Part shown: positions 1-6,935 of the stretch, piece after piece
Position numbering within the stretch: position 1 is the stretch's first letter
How the letters are laid out: each line of letters starts with the position of its first letter
Source: Actinomycetes bacterium
Lineage (GTDB): Bacteria; Actinomycetota; Acidimicrobiia; Acidimicrobiales; Palsa-688
Reading direction: 5' to 3'
Assembly (NCBI GenBank): GCA_021816565.1
Contig: JAKAXN010000083.1
Span: 1-14,026 of the forward strand
Length of the DNA: 14,026 nucleotides
Program-made: the position numbers and the translations under genes
Notes under the pieces: model-generated
Database searches by the model: none
What the model was told of the DNA's origin: nothing
Seen by the model: only the letters and a program-made list of their open reading frames with translations

Positions 1-43
1 ACCAGATCGTGCATTCGGTCCCCCCCGGTCGACTGACCAGACG

Positions 44-532
44 CTAGCGCCCGGCCCGGGCCAGCTCCACCGCCAGGTCGGCGGCGGCGACCGGGTCGTC
101 GACGGCCACGATGCCGCCATCGGGATCCCCTGACGGGCGGGTCAGCGTCCAGGTCCGGACCCCGACCACGGGCTTGCCGGCCCGCAGGGCCAGGGCGATC
201 TCCGAGAGGGTTCCGTACTCCCCGCCCACGGCCACCACCGCGTCCCCCGCAGCCACGACCAGGCCGTTGCGCAGCTCCCCCAGCCCGGTCGGAACGGCCA
301 GGTCCACGTAGGCGTTGGCAGCGGCGCGGTCCCGGCCGGGCAGTATCGCAAGGGTCCGCCCGCCGGCCGAACGGGCCCCCCGGCAGGCCTCCTCCATCAC
401 GCCGCCCAGGCCCCCGCTGACCACGACCGCGCCGAGGGCGGCCAGCCGGGCCCCGACGGCGAAAGCGGCGGCCAGGTCCTCGGACCCGGCCGCCGCGCCG
501 CCTACAACCGCTATCTGGACCGGCTGGCTCAG
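44..532 (-). CDS. TIGR00725/LOG-like Rossmann-fold protein (non-ATG start)
   Basis: A 162-residue protein of the TIGR00725 branch of the lysine decarboxylase-like/LOG superfamily. Seen: an N-terminal beta strand and glycine turn (IAVVGGAAAG, about residues 7-16), a second glycine turn (VSGGLGGVMEEA, 38-49) and the signature GGEYGTLSE (103-111), matching the superfamily pattern GGxGTxxE without the preceding proline of true LOG cytokinin-activating enzymes. Known: LOG proteins hydrolyse nucleoside 5'-monophosphates to free base and ribose phosphate; the biochemical role of the TIGR00725 branch is not settled, so no reaction is claimed. Start choice: a GTG at 424 would delete the first Rossmann strand. 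The only sensible start I find is CTG at 532-530, whose TG is part of the sucD stop (CTGA overlap), with a weak AGGG at 540-537. It is probably translated by coupling to sucD. Family call firm; exact start less so. Confidence 0.8.
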   Translation of the reverse strand: MSQPVQIAVVGGAAAGSEDLAAAFAVGARLAALGAVVVSGGLGGVMEEACRGARSAGGRTLAILPGRDRAAANAYVDLAVPTGLGELRNGLVVAAGDAVVAVGGEYGTLSEIALALRAGKPVVGVRTWTLTRPSGDPDGGIVAVDDPVAAADLAVELARAGR

Positions 533-1413
533 AGAGCCCTGACGATCTCGGCCATCTTCACGCCGGCCTCGGTGGGGTTGTTGACCACGTGCACCCCGGC
601 CGCCGAGAGGGCCTCCATCTTGGCCTGGGCGGTGCCCTTCGAGCCGGAGATGATGGCACCGGCATGGCCCATCTTCTTCCCCGGGGGCGCGGTCACCCCG
701 GCGATGTAGGCCACCACCGGCTTGGTCACCGAGGCGGCGATGAAGTCGGCGGCCTTCTCCTCCTCGGAGCCGCCGATCTCACCGAACATGATGATCGACC
801 TGGTGTCGGGGTCGGCCTCGAACGCCTTCAGGCAGTCCACGAAGTTGGTGCCCGGTACCGGGTCGCCGCCGATGCCCACGCAGGTCGTGACGCCCACGCC
901 GAGCTGCTTCAGCTCGTAGAGGGCCTGGTAGGTGAGGGTCCCCGAGCGGCTCACGATCCCCACCGGGCCGCCGGGCAGGGCGATCTCACCGGCGGTGATG
1001 CCGATGTTGCACTTGCCGGGGCTGATGATGCCCGGGCAGTTGGGGCCGAGCAGGCGGGTGTCGGGATGCTGGTCGGCCAGGGTGTTGAACACCCGGGCCT
1101 CGTCGTGGGCCGGGATGCCCTCGGTGATGCACACGATGAACGGAACCCCGGCGGCGGCCGCCTCCAGGATGGCGTCAGCGGCGAATTTGGGCGGGACCGA
1201 CACGAAGCTGGCGTTGGCGCCGGTGGCCTCGACGGCGTCCTTGACGCTGCCGTACACGGGGACGCCCTCGACGTCCTGGCCGCCCTTGCCGGGGGTCACG
1301 CCGGCCACGACCTTGGTGCCGTAGGCCTTGTTGCGCAGCCCGTGGAACCGGCCCTGGCCCCCGGTCAGGCCCTGGACCAGGACCTTGGTGTTCTCGTCGA
1401 CGAAGATGGACAT
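529..1413 (-). CDS. sucD: Succinyl-CoA synthetase (succinate-CoA ligase), alpha subunit
   Basis: 294 residues, a normal length for SucD. It forms the alpha half of the cytoplasmic TCA-cycle ligase that interconverts succinyl-CoA + NDP + Pi and succinate + NTP + CoA. Seen: the CoA-binding Rossmann region with [10 protein letters not shown] (16-24), the ITEGIP loop (96-101), [10 protein letters not shown] (121-130), [11 protein letters not shown] (153-163), and [10 protein letters not shown] (248-257) with H250 matching the phosphohistidine of the family. The ATG at 1413-1411 shares one base with the sucC stop (TGATG), and GGAGGAG at 1421-1427 is a good ribosome site seven bases upstream. The stop overlaps the start of the LOG-like gene downstream. 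Expression is presumably coupled to sucC, giving equimolar subunits. The reading frame stays open far upstream into sucC, but that part is a shadow. Confidence 0.97.
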   Translation of the reverse strand: MSIFVDENTKVLVQGLTGGQGRFHGLRNKAYGTKVVAGVTPGKGGQDVEGVPVYGSVKDAVEATGANASFVSVPPKFAADAILEAAAAGVPFIVCITEGIPAHDEARVFNTLADQHPDTRLLGPNCPGIISPGKCNIGITAGEIALPGGPVGIVSRSGTLTYQALYELKQLGVGVTTCVGIGGDPVPGTNFVDCLKAFEADPDTRSIIMFGEIGGSEEEKAADFIAASVTKPVVAYIAGVTAPPGKKMGHAGAIISGSKGTAQAKMEALSAAGVHVVNNPTEAGVKMAEIVRAL

Positions 1414-2561
1414 CAGGCAGCTCCTCCCGCCAGCTCGACGGCCTTCTGGGCCGCTTCCAACATGGTCGGCGAGGAGATGACCTTCTCCGACTCCACGGTC
1501 TTCAGGATCTCGCGGCCCTCCTCGGCGTTGGTGCCGTCCAGGCGGATCACCATGGGGGCCTTGATCTCGACCCGCTCGAGGGCGGTCCTGATCCCGTTGG
1601 CCACCTCCTCGCCGCGGGTGATGCCACCGAAGATGTTGATGAATATGGACCGGACGTTCTCGTCGGAGTTGATCACCTCGAGGGCGTTGGCCATCACCTC
1701 GGCGTTGGCCCCGCCGCCGATGTCGAGGAAGTTGGCCGGCTTGCCGCCGACCTGGTTGACCACGTCGCAGGTGCTCATGGCCAGGCCGGCCCCGTTGGCG
1801 ATGATGCCGACGAAGCCGTCCAGCCCGACGTACTGCAGGCCCTTCGAGCGGGCCAGGCGTTCCCGCTCGTCGAACTCGTCGATGTCGCGGAAACCGTCCC
1901 ACTCGGGGTGGCGGAAAGCGGCGTTGTCGTCGAGGGTGACCTTGGCGTCGAGGGCGTGGACCCGGCCCTCCGGGGTGAGGATCAGCGGGTTGATCTCCAC
2001 CAGGTCGGCGTCGCCGTCCACGTAGCAGCGGTACAGCTTCTGGAGGATCTCGACCGCCCCCTGCCGGGCCTCCTCGTCGAGTCCGGCCTCGGCCACCAGC
2101 TTGCGGGCGTCGTCCTCGGTGAAACCCTGGGCCGGGTCGATGTGCATCCGGGCGATGGCCTCGGGGTCCTCCTCGGCCACCGTCTCGATCTCCACGCCGC
2201 CCTTGGCCGAGACCATGGCCAGGTACTTCTTGGCCGCCCGGTCCAGCGTGAAGCTGGCGTAGTACTCCTTCGAGATGTCGGAGGCGTGCTCGACCCACAG
2301 TCGGCGGACCACGTGGCCCTTGATGTCCATCCCGAGGATGTTGCCGGCGTGCTCGCGCACCTCCCCGGCGCTGGAGGCCAGCTTGATGCCCCCGGCCTTG
2401 CCCCGGCCGCCGACCTGCACCTGGGCCTTGACGACCACCGGGTAGCCGGCGGACTCCGCCTGGGCGACGGCCTCCTCGACGGTGTCGGCCACGCCACCGG
2501 CCGATACCGGGATGCCGTAGCGGGCAAAGTACTGCTTGCCCTGGTACTCGAACAGATCCAC
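1413..2561 (-). CDS. sucC: Succinyl-CoA synthetase (ADP/GDP-forming), beta subunit
   Basis: 382 residues, the usual beta-subunit length. It is an ATP-grasp protein that binds nucleotide and magnesium and takes the phosphate from the alpha-subunit histidine. Seen: N-terminal MDLFEYQGKQ, K45 and the glycine-rich GGRGKAGG loop (51-58) of the ATP-grasp fold, VEINPL with N191 and ALDAK with D205 (the expected Mg-binding pair), GFVGIIANGAGLAMST (249-264), FLDIGGGA (278-285) and INIFGGITRGEE (309-319) for contact with the alpha subunit. I cannot tell ADP from GDP preference by eye. The start is GTG at 2561-2559 with a strong AGGAGG at 2566-2571, four bases upstream. It precedes sucD with a 1-nt overlap and follows the B12 subunit gene after 60 bases that include a T8 tract. 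Confidence 0.97.
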   Translation of the reverse strand: MDLFEYQGKQYFARYGIPVSAGGVADTVEEAVAQAESAGYPVVVKAQVQVGGRGKAGGIKLASSAGEVREHAGNILGMDIKGHVVRRLWVEHASDISKEYYASFTLDRAAKKYLAMVSAKGGVEIETVAEEDPEAIARMHIDPAQGFTEDDARKLVAEAGLDEEARQGAVEILQKLYRCYVDGDADLVEINPLILTPEGRVHALDAKVTLDDNAAFRHPEWDGFRDIDEFDERERLARSKGLQYVGLDGFVGIIANGAGLAMSTCDVVNQVGGKPANFLDIGGGANAEVMANALEVINSDENVRSIFINIFGGITRGEEVANGIRTALERVEIKAPMVIRLDGTNAEEGREILKTVESEKVISSPTMLEAAQKAVELAGGAA

Positions 2562-2597
2562 GTAGCCTCCTGCTCCTCTTGGGGGGTTGTAACTGAG

Positions 2598-2605
2598 AAA
2601 AAAAA
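2598..2605 (-). terminator. T8 tract between B12 subunit gene and sucC; possible terminator/attenuator
   Basis: Eight consecutive A on the plus strand (T8 on the transcribed-sense minus strand), directly after a GC-rich run ending GGGTCCCC on the minus strand and 16 bases past the stop of the B12 subunit gene. A U-run after GC-rich RNA is the form of an intrinsic terminator. However, I find only short, imperfect stems before it; the flank instead holds a direct repeat ACCCGGC at 2610-2616 and 2624-2630. It may partly separate the first gene from sucCD, or simply be an AT patch near a promoter. Confidence 0.3.
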
Positions 2606-2621
2606 GGGGACCCGGCGACGG

Positions 2622-3038
2622 CTACCCGGCTACGGCACCCTCACGGTCGTCGAGCTGTCGCTCCAGCCACCCGGTGATGTCACCGAGGGGGGTACCGGGG
2701 GTGAAGATGTCCGCTACCCCGATCTCCTTGAGCGGGCCGATGTCGGCGTCGGGGATGATGCCCCCGGCGAAGACCAGCACATCGCCGGCCCCCCGGTCGC
2801 GCAGCTCCTCGATGATCCTCGGGAAGAGGGTCATGTGGGCGCCGGACAGGATGGACAGTCCGACCGCGTCGGCGTCCTCCTGGACGGCCGTCTCGGCTAT
2901 CTGTTCGGGGGTCTGGTGCAGGCCCGTGTAGATGACCTCGAAGCCGGCCTCCCGCAGGGCCCGGGCGATGACCCGTGCCCCCCGGTCGTGCCCGTCGAGA
3001 CCGGGCTTGGCCACCACAACCCTGTATGGGCGTTTCAT
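2622..3038 (-). CDS. Stand-alone cobalamin-binding subunit of an acyl-CoA mutase (methylmalonyl-CoA mutase small-subunit type)
   Basis: 138 residues, the size of a single B12-binding domain as found in the small subunits of two-component acyl-CoA mutases. Seen: [14 protein letters not shown] with the DxHxxG motif (D15, H17, G20) whose histidine ligates cobalt in the base-off/His-on mode, the SxL motif (S62, L64), the AGGIIP turn (91-96) and PGTPLGDI near the end (114-121). Known: this domain pairs with a separate TIM-barrel catalytic subunit to isomerise methylmalonyl-CoA to succinyl-CoA; close relatives serve isobutyryl-, 2-hydroxyisobutyryl- or ethylmalonyl-CoA mutases. The neighbouring sucCD genes favour a succinyl-CoA product, but the catalytic subunit is not in the window, so the substrate is inference. 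The start is ATG at 3038-3036 with only a weak GGGAA upstream. Confidence 0.88.
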   Translation of the reverse strand: MKRPYRVVVAKPGLDGHDRGARVIARALREAGFEVIYTGLHQTPEQIAETAVQEDADAVGLSILSGAHMTLFPRIIEELRDRGAGDVLVFAGGIIPDADIGPLKEIGVADIFTPGTPLGDITGWLERQLDDREGAVAG

Positions 3039-3083
3039 CGGTTCCCGATACTCGCAGGTCTCGGCCGCGCCAGGCCAACCGGT

Positions 3084-3116
3084 GTCCCGAATAGCGGGCC
3101 TCCGCCAATTCGGGGC
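3084..3116. repeat. Imperfect hairpin in the divergent spacer between the B12 subunit and LCP genes
   Basis: Arms CCCGAAT (3086-3092) and ATTCGGG (3108-3114) are perfectly complementary and extend outward by a G-U and a G-C pair (3084-3085 with 3115-3116). Inside, GCGG (3094-3097) pairs with CCGC (3102-3105) around a GCCT loop. The result is about 13 pairs with a small internal bulge. It lies about 45 bases upstream of the B12 gene start and about 86 upstream of the LCP gene start. It could be an operator for either gene or a 5'-leader structure; no U-tract follows, so it does not look like a terminator. Confidence 0.5.
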
Positions 3117-3202
3117 CCGGTCCCGGTAGCCTCTGGGGCCGGGTGGGGATATCTGTGAGTGTGCTTCCGGCGCGCTCGACGCCGTGACCCCGACTGGAGC
3201 CC

Positions 3203-4840
3203 GTGACCGACTTTCCTTCCGGACCCCGACCCCCCTACCGCCGACCGGATCCTGACGGCTGGGCCGGCGACGGGCCGCCCCGGCGCCGCCCGGCCGGCCA
3301 GCAGCAGCCCGGGCCCCACCGGCGGCCCGGCGGAGGCCGGCCCGGCACCGGGAGGCCCGGCCGCGGCCGGGTAGGTGCCGGGCGCCGGTGGCCCCGCCGG
3401 GCTCTGATCGGGATCAACGTGCTGGTGGCGGTGTGCCTCATCGGGGCGGCGTCCGCCTACGGCTACGTGGAGTGGCGTCTCAACCAGATCCACCGGGAGT
3501 CGCTGTCGCACCTGGCCGGGGCGGCCGGGTCGGGCAAGCCTTTCACCCTGCTGATCGTCGGCTCCGACAGCCGCTCCGCGCTCGGCAACAGCGCCGACAA
3601 CAAGCAGTTCGGCGGGGCGGCGGCCACCCCCGGCCAGCGCTCCGACACCATCATCGTGGCCCGGGTGGCCCCCGCGGCCCACCAGATCGAGATGATGTCG
3701 ATCCCCCGCGACCTGTGGGTCGACATCCCCGGCATGGGGATGAACCGGATCAACTCGGCGTTCGACTCCGGGCCCGACCTGCTCATCCAGACCATTGAGC
3801 AGGACCTGGGGATCCCCGTCAACCACTTCGTCGAGGTCAACTTCGACAGCTTCCGGGCCATCACCGACGCCGTGGGCGGCGTCAGCTTCTACTTCCCGAC
3901 GCCGGCGCGCGACCCGTACTCCCTGCTCAACGTGGCCAGACCCGGATGCGTGCTGCTCACCGGCGACCAGGCGCTGGGCTTCGTCCGGTCCCGCCACTAC
4001 CAGTACTACCTGGACGGCTACTGGCACATCCAGGGCGAGAGCGACCTGGCCCGGGTGCAGCGCCAGCAGGCGTTCATAAAGAAGATGATCAAAAAGGCCG
4101 AGGGCGAGTACACCAACCCGGTCGCCCTCAACGACGTCATCGCCGGCATCACCAAGAACCTGACGGTGGACAGCAGATTCAGCAACAGCCTGATGCTGTC
4201 GCTGGCCAAGGACTTCCGGTCGCTCAACGCCTCGTCCATCCCGTCGCTGACCCTGCCGAACTACCCGTTCACCACCGCCGGCGGCGCCGACGTGCTCGGC
4301 CTGCAGCAGCCCCAGGCCGGCCAGACGGTGGCCGCCTTCAACTCCTTCGGCTCGGCACCCGCCCCGGCCCCCTCCACCACCGCCCCGGCCAGGAAGCCGG
4401 CGGTGACGGTACCCCCGTCGTCGGTCAGCGTCGAGGTGGCCAACGGCACGGGGGTCAACGGGCAGGCCGGCCGGCTGACCGACTTCCTCACCAAGGCCGG
4501 GTACCGGGCCACCACCGACACCGCCTACACCGGCTCCGGCTACTCCGCCACCCGCATCCTCTACGCCCCCGACGCCCTCAACGCGGCCCGCCAACTGGCC
4601 GCCCAGATCCCCGGCGGGGGGACCCTGGTGGAATCCCAGGCGCTCACCCCCACCGCCTACAACGTCGAGGTGGTGACCGGCTCCAGCTACACCACGGCTT
4701 CGGGGTCCGGCCCGGCGGTGCCGTCGGCGTCGACGTCGGCCGGCAGCTCCACCACCACCGTCACCACCGTGCCGGGCACCGACCCGACCAGGTACACGCT
4801 GCCGGGCACGCCCGCCGGCCAGAAGCCTCCTTCCTGCTGA
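3203..4840 (+). CDS. LytR-CpsA-Psr (LCP) family cell-wall glycopolymer ligase with LytR_C domain
   Basis: 545 residues. Layout seen: a Pro/Arg/Gly-rich, probably disordered cytoplasmic tail (1-66), one membrane segment (about 67-88, [20 protein letters not shown]), an LCP domain (about 112-300), a Pro/Ala/Thr linker (384-405), a LytR_C domain (about 407-497) and a Ser/Thr-rich tail. LCP hallmarks are present: GSDSR (120-124), QRSDT (145-149), SIPRD (167-171), NRINSAF (181-187) and FVRSRH (260-265), whose Asp/Arg residues bind Mg and polyprenyl pyrophosphate in the family. Known: LCP enzymes move lipid-linked polymers (teichoic acid, arabinogalactan, capsule) onto peptidoglycan outside the membrane; which polymer is used here is unknown. 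The start is GTG at 3203 with TGGAG close upstream (3195-3199). The signal-anchor hydrolase gene follows 40 bases later, possibly in the same transcript. Confidence 0.92.
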   Translation: MTDFPSGPRPPYRRPDPDGWAGDGPPRRRPAGQQQPGPHRRPGGGRPGTGRPGRGRVGAGRRWPRRALIGINVLVAVCLIGAASAYGYVEWRLNQIHRESLSHLAGAAGSGKPFTLLIVGSDSRSALGNSADNKQFGGAAATPGQRSDTIIVARVAPAAHQIEMMSIPRDLWVDIPGMGMNRINSAFDSGPDLLIQTIEQDLGIPVNHFVEVNFDSFRAITDAVGGVSFYFPTPARDPYSLLNVARPGCVLLTGDQALGFVRSRHYQYYLDGYWHIQGESDLARVQRQQAFIKKMIKKAEGEYTNPVALNDVIAGITKNLTVDSRFSNSLMLSLAKDFRSLNASSIPSLTLPNYPFTTAGGADVLGLQQPQAGQTVAAFNSFGSAPAPAPSTTAPARKPAVTVPPSSVSVEVANGTGVNGQAGRLTDFLTKAGYRATTDTAYTGSGYSATRILYAPDALNAARQLAAQIPGGGTLVESQALTPTAYNVEVVTGSSYTTASGSGPAVPSASTSAGSSTTTVTTVPGTDPTRYTLPGTPAGQKPPSC

Positions 4841-4880
4841 CGGGGAGGATCCGGGCCGGCCGGCGGCGAAGCGGAAGGGG

Positions 4881-6935
4881 ATGAAGGCCGCCAGATCCCG
4901 AAAAGCCCGCCGCCGGGTGCTCAGCACCGCCGGCGCTCTCCTGGCGGTGGCCGCCGTGGCCGCCCCCGCAGCCCGGGCAGCCACCGGCCCGGCGGTGCCG
5001 TCGGCGGCCCGGTGGGCGCCGCAGCCGGCGCTCTACGGCGAGGGCAGCTCCTTCAACCGGGCGGTGACCATGGCCGACGGGACGGTACTGCGGGCCGACG
5101 TGTACTACCCGACCGACAAGGCGACCGGGCGGGCGGCCGAGGGCCCGTTCCCGGTTCTGCTCCAGCAGACCCCCTACGGCAAGGAGGCCATCGCCGAAGG
5201 CGGGGCGCTGTCCAACACCAACGTCGGCTACCTGGTCGACCGCGGTTTCATCGTGGTCATCGCCGACGTGCGCGGCACCGGCGACTCCGGCGGTACGTGG
5301 GGGCTGTTCGACCCGGTCCAGGCCACCGACGGGGCCACCCTGGCCCGATGGGCCGCCGACCTGCCCCACTCCGACGGCAAGGTCGGCCTGTTCGGGGAGT
5401 CCTACATGGGGATCAACCAGTTCCTGACCGTCGCCGCGGCCGGGGCCGGGTCCCCGATCAAGGCCATGTTCCCCATCATCTCCGGCCACGACATCTACTC
5501 CGACACCGTCACCTCCGGCGGCATACCCGACGTGGAGTTCTCGGCCGCCTACCTGGCCCTGGTGGCCGGCCTCAACGCCGCCAACCCGGCGGTCGAACCC
5601 CTGTCGGAGATACCCACCACCGGCAACCTCTCGCCCCTGCTCGACACCCTGGGCAGCGACCCGGCGGTCGAGCTGCAGCACTCCAAGGGCCTGCTCAGCA
5701 CCGACGTGTCCACCCTGGCCAACGTCGAGACCGGCGGCAACGAGGCCCACGACGGGCCCTACTGGGCCGTGCGCAGCCCGGCCACCTACCTGAAGGACGT
5801 GGTCCGGGACCACATCCCGGCGTTCCTGGTCGGAGGCTGGAACGACCTGTTCCAGCAGGGGGAGCCGCTCAACTACACCGCCCTGCAGAACCTCTACCAC
5901 GGCCGGTCGGCCACCGCTCCCATGACGCCCGGCCAGAAGGCCACGCCCCGCTACCAGCTGCTGATGGGGCCGTGGATGCACGTCACCACCGGCACCGGGG
6001 TCAACATGGCGGCCATCGAGCTCGAATGGTTCGACCAGTGGCTGCTCGGCCAGCACACCCCCCTCGGCACCACGACCGACCCGCTGCACCTCTACCAGCT
6101 CGGCTCGGGCCGGTGGCTCGACACCGCCGACTGGCCGCTGAGCGCCAGCCGCGCCAGCGCGTTCTACTTCGGCGGGGGCCGGTCCGGCACCGACCCGCTG
6201 TCCAGCAACGACGGCACCCTGACGGTCGCGGCGCCGGTGACCCGGGCCGGGGCGGACCGGGTGCTGTGGTCCCCGGTGTCGAGCCCCTGCGACGTGCAGA
6301 CCGACCAGTGGTCAGCCGGGGCGTTCCCGCTGGCCCTGTCGTATCTCGGGGCGAAGAACCCCTGCGACGGCAACGACGTCACCCTGGGGGCCGGCCCTGA
6401 CGCCCTGGTCTACACCAGCGCCCCGTTCCAGCAGCCGCAGGCCATCGGCGGGCCCATCGACGCCACGGTGTACGCCACCGCCACCACCACCGACACCGAG
6501 CTGGCGGCCACCGTGGAGGAGGTGTCGCCGGCGGGGCGGTCCGTGCCGCTCACCTCCGGGGCCCTGCTCGGATCGCTGCGGGCGGTGAACCCCCGGCGGA
6601 GCTGGACCGGCGGTGACGGCGGGTACCTGCTCCCCTACCACCCGCTCACCGCGGCGTCCGCCCGGCCGGTGACGCCCGGGCGGGTGACCCGCTACGACAT
6701 CACCGTCTTCCCGACCTTCGCCGAGATCCCGGCCGGGTGGCGGCTCCGGGTGACCATCACCACCGCCGACACCCCCCACCTGGTGCCGAGCGCGGTGCAG
6801 GTGCCGCACCTGCTGGGCGGGGTGTACTCGCTGCAGCGCAACGTCAACGCGGCGTCCTACCTGAACGTGCCGCTGCTGCCGGCCGGCGCCGTCACCACGG
6901 CGTGCGGGGCGCTGTGCACCCCGGCCGGTCCCTAG
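4881..6935 (+). CDS. Secreted CocE/NonD (X-Pro dipeptidyl-peptidase S15-like) serine hydrolase
   Basis: 684 residues. An Arg-rich N terminus (KARRRVLSTAG) and an Ala-rich hydrophobic core ending ARA-ATG near residue 34 form a signal peptide. The twin arginines make Tat export possible but not proven. The alpha/beta-hydrolase core shows TPYGKE (Y99, position of the oxyanion tyrosine in CocE), VIADVRGTGDSGG (126-138), the nucleophile elbow FGESYMG (S174), GGWNDLF (D322) and GPWMH (H367), a complete Ser-Asp-His triad. The C-terminal third (about 400-680) fits the X-Pro dipeptidyl-peptidase C-terminal beta domain. Family members hydrolyse esters, amides or N-terminal dipeptides (cocaine esterase, glutaryl acylase, alpha-amino-acid ester hydrolase); the substrate cannot be read from sequence. 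GGAAGGGG abuts the ATG. Its stop shares CTAG with the convergent pcrA stop. Confidence 0.9.
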   Translation: MKAARSRKARRRVLSTAGALLAVAAVAAPAARAATGPAVPSAARWAPQPALYGEGSSFNRAVTMADGTVLRADVYYPTDKATGRAAEGPFPVLLQQTPYGKEAIAEGGALSNTNVGYLVDRGFIVVIADVRGTGDSGGTWGLFDPVQATDGATLARWAADLPHSDGKVGLFGESYMGINQFLTVAAAGAGSPIKAMFPIISGHDIYSDTVTSGGIPDVEFSAAYLALVAGLNAANPAVEPLSEIPTTGNLSPLLDTLGSDPAVELQHSKGLLSTDVSTLANVETGGNEAHDGPYWAVRSPATYLKDVVRDHIPAFLVGGWNDLFQQGEPLNYTALQNLYHGRSATAPMTPGQKATPRYQLLMGPWMHVTTGTGVNMAAIELEWFDQWLLGQHTPLGTTTDPLHLYQLGSGRWLDTADWPLSASRASAFYFGGGRSGTDPLSSNDGTLTVAAPVTRAGADRVLWSPVSSPCDVQTDQWSAGAFPLALSYLGAKNPCDGNDVTLGAGPDALVYTSAPFQQPQAIGGPIDATVYATATTTDTELAATVEEVSPAGRSVPLTSGALLGSLRAVNPRRSWTGGDGGYLLPYHPLTAASARPVTPGRVTRYDITVFPTFAEIPAGWRLRVTITTADTPHLVPSAVQVPHLLGGVYSLQRNVNAASYLNVPLLPAGAVTTACGALCTPAGP

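Noticed and set aside
1414..2298. Upstream extension of the sucD frame (589 codons in total)
   Set aside because: The added part is the out-of-frame reading of sucC. The family N terminus ([15 protein letters not shown]) starts at 1413 with a proper ribosome site.
1908..3158. 416-codon plus-strand frame opposite sucC and the B12 subunit gene
   Set aside because: Antisense shadow of two well-identified genes; no domain signature.
3035..4984. 649-codon minus-strand frame across the LCP gene
   Set aside because: Shadow of the LCP coding sequence and its upstream spacer; repetitive Gly/Arg/Val composition with no recognisable motif.
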